Shown piece after piece: positions 1 to 8,854 of a DNA stretch of 64,000 nt; the first letter of the stretch is position 1, and every line of letters begins with the position of its first letter. The notes beneath the pieces are model-generated. The model worked only from the letters and a program-made list of their open reading frames with translations. It had not been told where the DNA came from and searched no databases. Source of the stretch: Pararhizobium gei (GTDB lineage: Bacteria > Pseudomonadota > Alphaproteobacteria > Rhizobiales > Rhizobiaceae). The stretch covers positions 274,001 to 338,000 of the forward strand of contig NZ_CP119409.1 of NCBI RefSeq assembly GCF_029223885.1, given 5' to 3'. The position numbers were made by a program, and so were the translations under genes.

Positions 1-975
1 GTCAATCTGCTGATCGACCGGGAAAAGGCCAACACGTTCGGTGTAACATTTGCCGATATCAACGCGACCATTTCGACCAATATGGGATCGTCCTATGTCA
101 ACGACTTCCCGAATGCCGGCCGTCTGCAGCGTGTGACGGTACAGGCCGACGATACCAAGCGGATGCAGACCTCCGACCTGCTGAATCTCAACGTGCGCAA
201 CAGCAATGGCGGAATGGTGCCGATCTCTGCCTTTGCATCGGTGGAGTGGCAAACCGGCCCAACCCAGACGATCGGCTACAACGGTTATCCATCGGTTCGC
301 TTCAGCGGTCAGGCGCAGCCGGGCTACTCGTCGGGCGATGCCATTGCCGAGATGGAAAAGCTGGCAGGCCAGCTTCCACAGGGTTTCGCCTATGAGTGGA
401 CGGGGCAATCACGCGAGGAAATCGCCTCCGGCACCCAGGCACCGCTTTTGATCGGGCTTTCCTGCTTGCTGATCTTCCTGTGCCTTGCAGCCCTCTACGA
501 GAGCTGGAGCATTCCGGTCGCGGTGATGATGGTGGTGCCGCTCGGCGTCATCGGCGCGGTGCTGGCCGTTCTGCTGCGCGACATGTCGAATGACGTCTAT
601 TTTAAAGTGGGCCTGATCACTATTATCGGGCTATCCGCCAAGAACGCGATCCTGATCATCGAGTTTGCCAAGGAGCAGATGGAGGCGGGCAAATCGCTGC
701 TCGATGCGACGATAGAAGCGTCGCATCTGCGTTTCCGTCCGATCCTGATGACCTCGCTCGCCTTCACCCTCGGCGTTCTGCCGCTGGCGATCGCCACCGG
801 CGCAAGCTCCGGCAGCCAGCGCGCTATCGGCACCGGCGTCATGGGCGGGATGATCTCGGCAACTGTTCTTGCCATCTTCTTCGTGCCCGTCTTCTTCGTG
901 TTCATCATGAAGCTGTTCGGTCACGGCAGGCAAGTCGAGAAAACGCCGGCAGCGGCGCCGGTGCCGGGCGAATGA
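1..975 (+). CDS. RND multidrug efflux permease (AcrB/MexB/SmeB type), C-terminal part
   Basis: The reading frame is open from base 1, so the gene starts upstream; 324 residues of a protein that normally has about 1,040 are present. The visible part covers the end of the second periplasmic porter/docking region, followed by hydrophobic segments matching TM8-TM12 of HAE1-family pumps. Typical landmarks are a DINATIST-like stretch near residue 20, TNDVYFKVGL-like SNDVYFKVGL and the GLSAKNAILIIEFAKE motif near residues 205-220. Such inner-membrane, proton-driven pumps work with a periplasmic adaptor and an outer-membrane channel; neither partner gene is visible here and an adaptor would be expected upstream. 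The TetR gene that follows is a likely local regulator. Assignment to the family is safe; substrate is unknown. Confidence 0.95.
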   Translation, partial: VNLLIDREKANTFGVTFADINATISTNMGSSYVNDFPNAGRLQRVTVQADDTKRMQTSDLLNLNVRNSNGGMVPISAFASVEWQTGPTQTIGYNGYPSVRFSGQAQPGYSSGDAIAEMEKLAGQLPQGFAYEWTGQSREEIASGTQAPLLIGLSCLLIFLCLAALYESWSIPVAVMMVVPLGVIGAVLAVLLRDMSNDVYFKVGLITIIGLSAKNAILIIEFAKEQMEAGKSLLDATIEASHLRFRPILMTSLAFTLGVLPLAIATGASSGSQRAIGTGVMGGMISATVLAIFFVPVFFVFIMKLFGHGRQVEKTPAAAPVPGE

Positions 976-983
976 CGATCGCA

Positions 984-1010
984 GAGGCCCGCCTCGGGCG
1001 GGTCTCTCTT
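984..1010 (+). terminator. Rho-independent terminator between RND gene and tetR
   Basis: A 10-bp stem (one G-T pair; core CCCGCC/GGCGGG at 988-993 and 997-1002) with a 3-base loop is followed by a pyrimidine/T-rich tail. It lies right after the efflux gene stop and before the ribosome binding site of the TetR gene, so the pump transcript probably ends here or is attenuated. Confidence 0.7.
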
Positions 1011-1023
1011 TCCGGAGGCGATC

Positions 1024-1665
1024 ATGCGTAGAACCAAGACCGAAGCGGAGGAGACCCGCAACAGCATCCTCCATGCGGCAGAACGGGTCTTCTATGAAAA
1101 AAGCGTCTCCAATGCCACTCTGGAGGATGTCGCAAAGGCGGCCGGGGTGACGCGCGGCGCGATCTATTGGCATTTTTCCAACAAGACCGATTTGTTTCTG
1201 GAGCTCTACAATTCCGTCTCCTTGCCGGCTGAGGACATGATCGCCCGCGAAATCGAGACCGAAAGTGCCGACGTCCTCAGATTTATCGAAAAATCTGCCG
1301 GAGAATGGCTGGATGACATGGCTGCGGACGAACACCGTCAGCGCATTTTCACCATCCTGCTGCGCTGTGCCTATGTCGGGGATCTGATGCCTGTTCTGGA
1401 GCGGCAGCAGGAGGTCGATGACAAGCACACGGCCGCGCTTGAAAGTGCATTCGACAAGGCAAGGATCGGCGGCTATCTGGGCCGGACCTGGACGCCGCAA
1501 TCGGCAACCAAGGCTCTGCGCTGGATGATGACCGGGCTCTGCAGCGAATGGCTTCTCTTCGGCCGCCGTTTCGACCTTGCCATGGAAGGACGGGACGGTC
1601 TGCAGCGGCTGTTTGCAAGTTTCCGGCCGACGGCCGAAGAACCGCAGGCTGGCGAAGTCGCATAG
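1024..1665 (+). CDS. TetR/AcrR-family transcriptional repressor
   Basis: 213 residues, the usual size for AcrR/TtgR-like repressors. The N-terminal helix-turn-helix is clear: residues about 10-60 carry the ILHAAERVF helix and the TLEDVAKAAGVTRGAIYWHF recognition module. The rest is the variable ligand-binding domain. A GGAGG ribosome binding site sits seven bases before the ATG. The gene lies 48 bases downstream of an RND pump gene, on the same strand but behind a hairpin, which suggests it represses the pump operon; this is the common pairing for AcrR, TtgR and rhizobial Sme/Ame pumps. The operator would lie upstream of the pump adaptor gene, outside the window. It ends 26 bases before the convergent polA stop. 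Confidence 0.92.
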   Translation: MRRTKTEAEETRNSILHAAERVFYEKSVSNATLEDVAKAAGVTRGAIYWHFSNKTDLFLELYNSVSLPAEDMIAREIETESADVLRFIEKSAGEWLDDMAADEHRQRIFTILLRCAYVGDLMPVLERQQEVDDKHTAALESAFDKARIGGYLGRTWTPQSATKALRWMMTGLCSEWLLFGRRFDLAMEGRDGLQRLFASFRPTAEEPQAGEVA

Positions 1666-1691
1666 AGCCGCGGCGGCTGCCTCCTCCGGAT

Positions 1692-4600
1692 TCAGTGCGC
1701 CTCATCCCAGTTGTCGGCGGCCCGCGCATCGACTTTCAGCGGCACCTTCATGTCGAGCGCTGGCATGGCAGCGTTTTCCATAACCTTGACGATGATCGGT
1801 ATGGATCGCTCGACATCCGCATCCTCGACCTCGAAAATCAGTTCGTCATGGACCTGCAGCAGCATGCGCGCACGCTCGCCAAGACCGGCCTGCTCCAGTG
1901 CCGGCTCCATCTTGATCATCGCCCGGCGAATGATATCGGCGGCCGAGCCCTGGATCGGGGCGTTGATTGCGGCACGCTCGTTGAATGCCCGGTGTGATGG
2001 ATTGGAGGAGCGGATATCCGGATAATGCGCCCGGCGACCGAAGATCGTTTCGACATAGCCGTTTTCCCGCACGAAAGCCTTGGTGCTTTCCATGTAATCG
2101 CGGATGCCCGGAAAGCGCTCGAAATATTTCTTGATATAGTCGCCGGCCTCGGATCGCTCGATGGACAGCTGGTTGGCAAGTCCGAAGGCCGAAATGCCGT
2201 AGATGATGCCGAAATTGATCGCCTTGGCCCGCCGGCGGATTTCGCTCGGCATGCCGTCGACGGGCACGCCGAACATCTCCGATGCCGTCATGGCATGAAT
2301 GTCGATCCCGTCGGAGAAGGCCTGCTTCAACTGCGGAATTTCCGCCACATGGGCCAGTACGCGCAGTTCGATCTGGCTATAATCCGCGGAGATCAGCTTG
2401 TGCCCCGGCGTGGATACGAAAGCCGTGCGGATCTTGCGGCCCTCGGTGGTCCGTATCGGAATGTTCTGCAGGTTCGGTTCCGACGAGGAAAGGCGCCCCG
2501 TCGTTGTGGATGCCAGCGCATAGGATGTGTGCACGCGCTTCGTTTCAGGATGAACGAAACCGGGTAGGGCGTCGGTATAGGTTGATTTGAGCTTGGTCAG
2601 TTGGCGCCAATCGACGATCTTGCGCGGCAGTTCATGGCCGTCCAGAGCCAGATCCTCAAGTACCGAAGCCGATGTCGACCATTGCCCCGTCTTGGTTTTT
2701 GCGCCGCCGGGAAGGCCAAGCCTGCCGAAGAGAATATCGCCAAGCTGTTTCGGCGAGCCGATATTGAAACTCTCTCCTACCAGACCGTAGATCTCGTGTT
2801 CCAGAGCGGCGGCGCCCTGCGCCAGTTCGCCGGAAAGACGCGACAGGATCTGGCGGTCGATGGTAATCCCGCGCTCTTCCATGGCGGCGAGCACAGGCAC
2901 CAGCGGCCGCTCCAGCCGCTCGTACACGGTGTTGAGGTTCTTGGCCGCAAGCCGCGGCTTCAGGACCTGCCAGAGCCTCAGCGTCACATCGGCGTCCTCG
3001 GCGGCATAGGCCGTCGCCTTGTCGATATCGGCATGGTCGAAGCTCAGGGCCGACTTGCCGCTTCCGGCCACATCCTTGTAGGGGATCGGCTTATGGCCGA
3101 GCCATTTCTCTGAGAGGCTGTCCATGCCATGCGCGCCGGCGCCGGCATCGCTGACATAGGACATCAGCATCGTATCGTCGAAGCTGATAATGCCGACCCC
3201 GTGCCGCTTCATCACCAGATAATCATATTTCAGGTTCTGCGCGACCTTGAGAACCGACGGATCCTCCAGAAGGCTTTTCAGCCGCTCCAACGCCATGCCG
3301 ATCGGAATCTGGTCCGGCGCGAGCTTGAGCCCGTCGCTGAACAGGTCGTTGCCGCCGGTCTTGTGGGTCAGCGGGACGTAGGCCGCGCGAATATCCGTGC
3401 CGGTCGGGTTTCTGCTGTTGTCGGCAATAGCGAGAGAGAAGCCGACGAGTTCCGCCTGCATCGCATCAAGCGATGTCGTCTCCGTATCGAAGGCGACGAG
3501 ACCGGTTTCCCTGGCCGCCGCGATCCAGGCATCGAGCGTTTCAATGTCGCGAATGGTGACATAGGCGCTGCGATCGATTTTTGCTGCGGCGAAGGCCTCG
3601 GCGCGCGATTGGGCGAGCGACTGCGGCGTATTGCCCAGCGCCTCCGGTTTGATGGCGGCAAGCGTCGTGGCGGCTTCGGCAGCTGTTCCCAGCGCCGGCG
3701 ATCGCGTCGAGGAGAGGACGGAGGGCGACGGTGCAGCCGAAAGCTCACCCTTGTCCAGATCAGGTCCGTGTGCGGCTGCGCCCCATTCCACCGCTACAGG
3801 CGCCGCATCAACGACATCCGCATTCGTATCGGTCGCCGCTGCGACGCGGCGGGTCAAGGTCGTGAATTCCATTGCCTTCAGAAAGGCGATCAGTTTCGGA
3901 CCGTCCTGCGCATGCAACTCGAAATCGTCAAGGGGAACGTCGATCGGCGTATCCGTCCTCAGCGTCACCAACTGTCGCGACAGGCGCGCGAGATCGGCAT
4001 TGGCGATGATGTTCTCCCGGCGCTTCTGCTGCTTGATTTCGCCGGCCCGCGACAAGAGCGTTTCGAGGTCGCCGAACTCTTCGAGCAGTTGGGCCGCCGT
4101 CTTCGGGCCGATACCGGGAATGCCGGGAACATTGTCGGTGGAATCGCCCGTCATCGCCTGCAGGTCGATCATTTTTTCCGGCGGGACGCCCCATTTCTCG
4201 ATAACCTCGGGAATGGCGATCTGCTTGTCCTTCATGCTGTCATACATGGAGACATTCGCCGTCACCAGTTGCATCAGGTCCTTGTCGGAGGATACGATGG
4301 TGACGTCCGCTCCGGTCGCCTCTGCCAGCCGCGCATAGGTCGCGATCAGGTCGTCGGCCTCAAAACCCTCTTTCTCGATACAGGGCAGGTTGAAGGCGCG
4401 GGTCGCGTGGCGGATCAGGCCGAATTGGGGAATAAGGTCTTCCGGGGGCGCCGTGCGGTTTGCCTTGTATTGGTCGTAGAGTTCGTTGCGGAACGTCTTT
4501 GAGGAATAATCGAAAATAACGGCGAAATGGGTGGGTGTGACACCGACGGAGGTGTCGCGCGCATCGGTGAGCAGCTTCCACAGCATGTTGCAAAAGCCGG

Positions 4601-4715
4601 ACACGGCATTCACCGGCAACCCGTCCGACTTGCGGTTCAACGGCGGAATGGCGTGAAAGGCGCGGAAAATGAACCCGGAGCCGTCAACGAGGAAGAGATG
4701 ATCACCTTTTTTCAT
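1692..4715 (-). CDS. polA: DNA polymerase I
   Basis: 1,007 residues. DNA polymerase I fills gaps, removes RNA primers and serves in excision repair. Domains in order: 5'-3' flap exonuclease (about 1-290, with the VSSDKDLMQLV and GIPGIGPKTAAQLL motifs), an Ala-rich linker (about 300-385), a 3'-5' proofreading exonuclease (about 390-590) and the polymerase. The proofreading domain keeps its acidic pair in FDTETTSLDA, so it looks active, unlike the Taq-type degenerate versions. Polymerase motif A is LISADYSQIELRV, motif B is RRAKAINFGIIYG and motif C is LLQVHDELIFE. Transcription runs away from the sRNA/marR locus and converges on the TetR gene. Identification is firm. Confidence 0.98.
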   Translation of the reverse strand: MKKGDHLFLVDGSGFIFRAFHAIPPLNRKSDGLPVNAVSGFCNMLWKLLTDARDTSVGVTPTHFAVIFDYSSKTFRNELYDQYKANRTAPPEDLIPQFGLIRHATRAFNLPCIEKEGFEADDLIATYARLAEATGADVTIVSSDKDLMQLVTANVSMYDSMKDKQIAIPEVIEKWGVPPEKMIDLQAMTGDSTDNVPGIPGIGPKTAAQLLEEFGDLETLLSRAGEIKQQKRRENIIANADLARLSRQLVTLRTDTPIDVPLDDFELHAQDGPKLIAFLKAMEFTTLTRRVAAATDTNADVVDAAPVAVEWGAAAHGPDLDKGELSAAPSPSVLSSTRSPALGTAAEAATTLAAIKPEALGNTPQSLAQSRAEAFAAAKIDRSAYVTIRDIETLDAWIAAARETGLVAFDTETTSLDAMQAELVGFSLAIADNSRNPTGTDIRAAYVPLTHKTGGNDLFSDGLKLAPDQIPIGMALERLKSLLEDPSVLKVAQNLKYDYLVMKRHGVGIISFDDTMLMSYVSDAGAGAHGMDSLSEKWLGHKPIPYKDVAGSGKSALSFDHADIDKATAYAAEDADVTLRLWQVLKPRLAAKNLNTVYERLERPLVPVLAAMEERGITIDRQILSRLSGELAQGAAALEHEIYGLVGESFNIGSPKQLGDILFGRLGLPGGAKTKTGQWSTSASVLEDLALDGHELPRKIVDWRQLTKLKSTYTDALPGFVHPETKRVHTSYALASTTTGRLSSSEPNLQNIPIRTTEGRKIRTAFVSTPGHKLISADYSQIELRVLAHVAEIPQLKQAFSDGIDIHAMTASEMFGVPVDGMPSEIRRRAKAINFGIIYGISAFGLANQLSIERSEAGDYIKKYFERFPGIRDYMESTKAFVRENGYVETIFGRRAHYPDIRSSNPSHRAFNERAAINAPIQGSAADIIRRAMIKMEPALEQAGLGERARMLLQVHDELIFEVEDADVERSIPIIVKVMENAAMPALDMKVPLKVDARAADNWDEAH

Positions 4716-4844
4716 GGCGACAGGGATACCGCGCGCGCAAAGGGTCGTCCATATGTCATTCCGGCAACCGAGAATTTTTTGAAACCACCATCGGCCCTCA
4801 CGTCAACGTTACCAATTTGTAATGCCTCCGGTGCCGCCACATCC

Positions 4845-4873
4845 CTTGAAAAACCACATTCCCAACCACAAAT
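4845..4873 (+). promoter_or_regulatory. Possible sigma-70 promoter of the polA-marR intergenic sRNA
   Basis: CTTGAA at 4845-4850 resembles the alphaproteobacterial -35 element, and an AT-rich ACAAAT at 4868-4873 lies 17 bases downstream. This spacing would start a transcript near 4880, giving an RNA of about 145 bases to the T-run at 5018-5022. The -10 match is weak, so this is inferred mainly from the downstream terminator. Confidence 0.35.
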
Positions 4874-4879
4874 CATCAT

Positions 4880-5025
4880 CAACGGCAGCACGATGCGCCG
4901 TCGTCTGGCAAGGCCTGTCCCCCGCCGCAGCCAGATGTAGGACAAAGGCCTATCCCCCCTCCGGGCCTTTGTCCAAATTCAGACAAAACCGCCATGGCTC
5001 CGCCTCCGCCATGGCGGTTTTTGTC
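4880..5025 (+). ncRNA. Probable alpha-r7-type small RNA (Smr7C-like)
   Basis: The 409-base gap between the divergent polA and marR genes has no convincing reading frame but holds three successive inverted repeats: ACGGC/GCCGT (4882-4886/4897-4901), an 11-bp GGACAAAGGCC/GGCCTTTGTCC (4940-4950/4964-4974), and a 13-bp GC-rich hairpin ending in a T-run (4985-4997/5009-5021). Three hairpins, the last a terminator, and the polA/marR neighbourhood match what I recall of the rhizobial alpha-r7 family (Smr7C in S. meliloti), trans-acting sRNAs of about 150 bases. Ends are estimated from hairpins and a weak promoter. The plus strand is chosen because the T-run and spacing fit better; the hairpin is nearly symmetric. 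Confidence 0.65.
4985..5024 (+). terminator. Strong terminator hairpin, sRNA 3' end
   Basis: Perfect 13-bp stem AAAACCGCCATGG / CCATGGCGGTTTT with an 11-base loop, followed by TTGTCGTTT. The A-run on the left arm makes it usable in both directions, but no gene ends here on the minus strand, so it most likely terminates the small RNA encoded just upstream. Confidence 0.75.
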
Positions 5026-5124
5026 GTTTGAGGTTCCTTGGTTGCGTCCTCGGTGCTTCGCATAGCGAAATCCATCGCCTGCAATGGAGCTTGTCTTCCG
5101 GCCATTCGGGCGTTACCCATGGGC

Positions 5125-5556
5125 ATGGCCTTCGACCGCATGGACTCTGCGACATATCTGGCGAGCCTACTGGCAAAAAGCTTTTCCCGCGCCCTGCAGG
5201 AACGGAGTCTGAAACTCGGTTTCGCGCCGGGCCAGTTTCCCGTCCTCCTGGAATTGTGGACCGAGGAGGGGCTCACCCAGAAACAGCTGCTCGACCGGCT
5301 CGATGTCGAACAGGCAACGATGGCCAACACCCTGTCCCGGATGGAGCGCGACGGCCTGATCCTGCGCAAGAAGCATCCAGGTGACAAACGCGCCCAGCTG
5401 ATTTTCCTGACGGATAAGGCAAGAGCGATGGAGGCTGGGGCAAAGGAGGCGGCGCTTGCCGCCGATCGGTCGCGCTTGTCCGGCTTTCGGCAATTCGAAA
5501 GGGAGCTGTTGCTCGAATATATGCGCAAGGCAATTGCCAACGGCACGCGCGGTTGA
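5125..5556 (+). CDS. MarR-family transcriptional regulator
   Basis: 143 residues from the chosen ATG. The winged helix is typical: FAPGQFPVLLELW, then LTQKQLLDRLDVEQATMANT (recognition helix) and the wing DGLILRKKHPGDKRAQLIFLT. Earlier in-frame starts exist at 5119 (ATG) and 5038 (TTG), but the region before 5119 overlaps the sRNA terminator and gives residues unlike any MarR N-terminus. No strong ribosome binding site precedes either ATG, so the exact start is uncertain. The regulated gene is not obvious; the adjacent sRNA and the M20 peptidase downstream are candidates. Confidence 0.88.
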   Translation: MAFDRMDSATYLASLLAKSFSRALQERSLKLGFAPGQFPVLLELWTEEGLTQKQLLDRLDVEQATMANTLSRMERDGLILRKKHPGDKRAQLIFLTDKARAMEAGAKEAALAADRSRLSGFRQFERELLLEYMRKAIANGTRG

Positions 5557-5655
5557 GGCCGTATTTCCCGCAGAATGATGAAGCGATCAGAATATTTTGC
5601 TTAAAGCCGCCGTCGTCTTTGTCTAGGGTCCGCATCGCCAACAGGGATGAAAGAC

Positions 5656-7044
5656 ATGACAGAGACGGCGACCATTTTGAACCGCGCGGACGAGAATCTG
5701 CCGAAAAGCCTGGAACGGCTGTTCGATCTCGTGCGCATTCCATCGATTTCCACGGATCCAGCCTTTAAGGCGGAATGCCGCAAGGCGGCCGAATGGCTGG
5801 TGGCCGAACTGAGCGGGCTTGGTTTTGATGCTTCGGTTCGAGACACGCCCGGCCATCCGATGGTGGTTGCGCATCATGCCGCGGGCAGGCCCGACGCTCC
5901 GCATGTTCTGTTCTACGGCCACTACGACGTTCAGCCCGTCGATCCGCTCAATCTCTGGAACAGCGCGCCATTCGAGCCGTCGATCAAGGAACTCGATAGG
6001 GGCCGCAAGGTCATTACGGGCCGCGGCACCTCGGACGACAAGGGCCAGTTGCTGACCTTTGTCGAGGCATGCCGCGCCTTTAAAGAGGTTGACGGCGCTC
6101 TGCCCTGCGCTGTCACCCTTCTCTTCGAAGGCGAAGAAGAGTCCGGCTCGCCGTCCCTGAAGCCTTTTCTGGAAGCCAATGCCGCGGAATTGAAAGCCGA
6201 CTATGCATTAGTCTGCGACACCAATATGTGGGATGCCGAAACGCCGGCCATCTCGGCCGGGCTGCGCGGTCTGGTCGGCGAGGAAATCACCGTCAAGGCC
6301 GCCGACCGAGACCTGCACTCGGGCTATTTCGGCGGCGCTGCCGCCAACCCTATTCATATTCTGACCGACATTGTGTCGGGTCTGCATGACGACACCGGCC
6401 GCGTCACGCTGGACGGTTTTTATGAGGGCGTGGAGGAGACGCCGTCCCAGATCAAGGCTGCCTGGGAAACTCTGGGTATGACGACTGAAAAATTCCTCGG
6501 TGAAATCGGCTTGTTCGTGCCTTCGGGGGAAAAAGGCCGTTCGGTCATGGAGCTGACCTGGGCGCGTCCAACGGCCGAAGTAAACGGCATCTGGGGCGGT
6601 TACACCGGCGAAGGCTTCAAGACCGTGATTGCCGCCGAAGCCTCGGCGAAGATTTCCTTCCGTCTGGTCGGCAATCAGGATCCGGAGAGGGTGCGGGCCG
6701 CGTTCCGCAGTTACGTGCAGTCGAAAATCCCGACCGACTGCACCGTCGAATTCCATCCCCATGGTGGCTCGCCCGCGATCCATCTGCCCTACGATTCGCC
6801 GCTGCTGAACACCGCCAAGGTTGCCCTGTCCGAGGAGTGGCCGAAGCCTGCCGTGCTGATCGGCATGGGCGGATCGATTCCGATCGTCGGGGATTTTCAA
6901 AGAATGCTTGGCATGGAATCGTTGCTGGTTGGCTTTGGCCTTTCCGACGACCGCATCCATTCGCCAAACGAAAAATACGAGCTGCAGTCCTTCCACAAGG
7001 GTATACGTTCATGGGTCCGCATTCTCACGGCACTAGCCGCCTGA
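5656..7044 (+). CDS. M20-family metallopeptidase (dipeptidase type)
   Basis: 462 residues from the ATG at 5656, which has AGGGA eight bases upstream; an ATG at 5647 overlaps that site. The two-zinc M20 catalytic core is intact: YGHYDVQPVDP near residue 85 (metal His and Asp), GRGTSDDKGQ (bridging Asp) near 120, EGEEESGSP (catalytic Glu pair) near 155, and DRDLHSGYFGG in the dimerisation lid. The family includes carnosinase-like cytosolic dipeptidases and related amidohydrolases; annotated rhizobial homologues are usually just called dipeptidase. The substrate cannot be deduced here. It stands alone between a MarR gene and a membrane protein gene. Confidence 0.92.
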   Translation: MTETATILNRADENLPKSLERLFDLVRIPSISTDPAFKAECRKAAEWLVAELSGLGFDASVRDTPGHPMVVAHHAAGRPDAPHVLFYGHYDVQPVDPLNLWNSAPFEPSIKELDRGRKVITGRGTSDDKGQLLTFVEACRAFKEVDGALPCAVTLLFEGEEESGSPSLKPFLEANAAELKADYALVCDTNMWDAETPAISAGLRGLVGEEITVKAADRDLHSGYFGGAAANPIHILTDIVSGLHDDTGRVTLDGFYEGVEETPSQIKAAWETLGMTTEKFLGEIGLFVPSGEKGRSVMELTWARPTAEVNGIWGGYTGEGFKTVIAAEASAKISFRLVGNQDPERVRAAFRSYVQSKIPTDCTVEFHPHGGSPAIHLPYDSPLLNTAKVALSEEWPKPAVLIGMGGSIPIVGDFQRMLGMESLLVGFGLSDDRIHSPNEKYELQSFHKGIRSWVRILTALAA

Positions 7045-7174
7045 TCCTCAAGCGCGTTTGCTGACGGTTTCCCAGCTTTCGTCGTTAACCGTTAGCACCC
7101 TTGACCCGACCAGTCAGGGGTGGTCTCATCACGCGAATGATGGTTTACTTGACTGCGTCGGGGTATCCGGCTTC

Positions 7175-8137
7175 ATGAAACTGGTGCGGAAATTTGCATG
7201 GCCGGTTGTAGGGCTGGCTGCGATCCTGTTTTCGCTCTACGGGCTGTATCACGAACTGCACGGCCTTTCGGCGCGTGATTTTTTCGCCAGCCTGAGCGCC
7301 GTCCCGGCCTGGAGATGGCTTCTCGCAGGCTGCGCGACGCTCGCCGCCTATGCGGCGCTTGCGGCCTACGACCATTTGGCGCTTGAACATCTGGAACGGC
7401 GGATTTCCCTGTGGTTCATCACGATCTGCTCGTTCACGGCCTATGCGCTCTCCCATACCGTCGGGGCATCCGTGTTCTCCGGGGCGGTGATTCGCTACCG
7501 TGCCTATGGTTCCAAGGGCCTCTCGGCCGGTGAGATAGGTGTTCTCGTCGCCTTCTGTTCCATTACATTTGCGCTCGGCACGCTGATGCTGTCCGCAATC
7601 GTGCTGCTGATCGAGCCGGAAATTACAGCGCGCTTCGCCGACTTCCTCCCGATCGGCGCTTCGATCACCGCTGCCATCCTCATCCTTGCCATGATCGCGC
7701 TCTACGTGGTCGGCAGCCTCGTCGGCTTCCGTCCTTTGAAATCCCGCTGGTTTCACCTGCAATATCCAAAACCGACGCTTGCCCTGCGGCAGTTGCTGAT
7801 TGCACCGGTGGAACTGCTTGCGGCCGCGGCCATCATTTATTTCGCTCTGCCGGAGGCGGGAAATCCGGGCTATATGGTGGTGCTGGGGGTTTTCCTTGCG
7901 TCCTTTTCCGCAGCGCTGCTGTCGCATGCGCCGGGCGGGCTCGGTGTGCTGGAGCTGATTTTCATTGCGGCGCTGCCGGAGATAGACCCGGCCTCCGTAC
8001 TCGCGGCACTGGCCATCTTCCGCCTGTTTTACCTGATCATACCCTTCCTGATCGCGCTCGTTGTCGTCGTTCTGTTCGAGCGGTCGCAATATCTGGCGCA
8101 ACGCAAAACCAAGGAAGAGTCGGACCGGGTGGAATAA
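7175..8137 (+). CDS. Polytopic membrane protein, LPG-synthase TM-domain/YbhN (UPF0104) family
   Basis: 320 residues beginning at MKLVRKFAWP; the longer open frame from 7058 adds a non-conserved, polar leader and is not favoured. There are about eight hydrophobic segments and the family landmark HAPGGLGVLELIF near residue 265. This region corresponds to the transmembrane part of lysyl-phosphatidylglycerol synthase MprF, but the cytosolic aminoacyl-transferase domain is absent. Stand-alone members (YbhN-like) are thought to act as lipid transporters or flippases; the precise role is unproven. The C-terminus is short and charged. No evident operon partner. Confidence 0.85.
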   Translation: MKLVRKFAWPVVGLAAILFSLYGLYHELHGLSARDFFASLSAVPAWRWLLAGCATLAAYAALAAYDHLALEHLERRISLWFITICSFTAYALSHTVGASVFSGAVIRYRAYGSKGLSAGEIGVLVAFCSITFALGTLMLSAIVLLIEPEITARFADFLPIGASITAAILILAMIALYVVGSLVGFRPLKSRWFHLQYPKPTLALRQLLIAPVELLAAAAIIYFALPEAGNPGYMVVLGVFLASFSAALLSHAPGGLGVLELIFIAALPEIDPASVLAALAIFRLFYLIIPFLIALVVVVLFERSQYLAQRKTKEESDRVE

Positions 8138-8144
8138 GCCCGGG

Positions 8145-8636
8145 TCAGGACGGCGAGTGGCAGGTTTTGGGCAAGGCGCTGTCCAGCGGGCCCTCGACTT
8201 CCTCAAGCTCGGCGCTGTCGATCTGGAGCGGTATGAAAGGCGGCTCCTGAACGGCCGCATTGCCGATGCGGGTTATGTAGCAGCCGGCAAAAACTTTTGT
8301 TTCGCCGCCCTTCTCAGTGGATTGAATGGCCACAGGAACCGGTGCGTAGAGACTGCCGGCTGCGCCCTCCGGTGTCACCGTGCCGGTGATCACCTTGACG
8401 TCCACCGTGTTCGCATAGCCGTCCACAAAGGATGTGTAGTCGCCAAAGACCTTGCCGTCTGCAAAATAGCTGTAGGCGCGCGCATATTCCTTCCGCCCGA
8501 TGGCATTATAGAGCGAACGAACCAGCGCTGCTCCATCGGAGCGGTCATCGATGTATTCGCTATCCTGTGCCATGGCCGTGCCGCAGAATGCACTCAGAAG
8601 GACGCCGGTGATAAAAGAGATGAGAAATGGCCTCAT
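8145..8636 (-). CDS. Hypothetical secreted protein, 163 residues
   Basis: A clear Sec signal peptide (MRPFLISFITGVLLSAFCGTAMA, shown here in meaning only as residues 1-23) with an AMA-Q cleavage site leads into a 140-residue exported domain. It has a helical start (GAALVRSLYNAIGRKEYARA) resembling the opening of NTF2/SnoaL-like folds and a hydrophobic core strand near VFAGCYITRIG. An AAGGAG ribosome binding site precedes the ATG. It lies tail-to-tail with the YbhN-like gene, seven bases apart. No function can be assigned. Confidence 0.78.
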   Translation of the reverse strand: MRPFLISFITGVLLSAFCGTAMAQDSEYIDDRSDGAALVRSLYNAIGRKEYARAYSYFADGKVFGDYTSFVDGYANTVDVKVITGTVTPEGAAGSLYAPVPVAIQSTEKGGETKVFAGCYITRIGNAAVQEPPFIPLQIDSAELEEVEGPLDSALPKTCHSPS

Positions 8637-8743
8637 ACGCTTACTCCTTGATCGGTTGGAGCGAGTGTCACTGCGGATAAGGCGATTTGAAGATCGACGG
8701 CGTTCTTTTCAGTGGCACGGCGTCACGGTCGGCTAGAAAAACA

Positions 8744-8769
8744 AAAAGGCCGGGCAAAACCCGACCTTT
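8744..8769 (-). terminator. Terminator of the cold-shock gene
   Basis: Read on the minus strand, AAAGGTCGGG pairs with CCCGGCCTTT around a short loop (TTTTG) and is followed by TTGTTTTTC. It lies about 85 bases after the csp stop codon, and no other minus-strand gene ends nearby. Confidence 0.8.
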
Positions 8770-8854
8770 CCCAATGCGTTTCGACACATATGCCAGTACA
8801 TCCGTGGTCAACCGCGGAAGCGCATTTCAGGCGCGGTTCATCGCGCCAGATGTG

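Noticed and set aside
3129..4502. 457-residue plus-strand frame inside polA
   Set aside because: Entirely antisense to polA domains with intact motifs.
5038..5118. TTG start that would extend marR upstream
   Set aside because: Residues are unlike MarR N-termini and the segment abuts the sRNA terminator.
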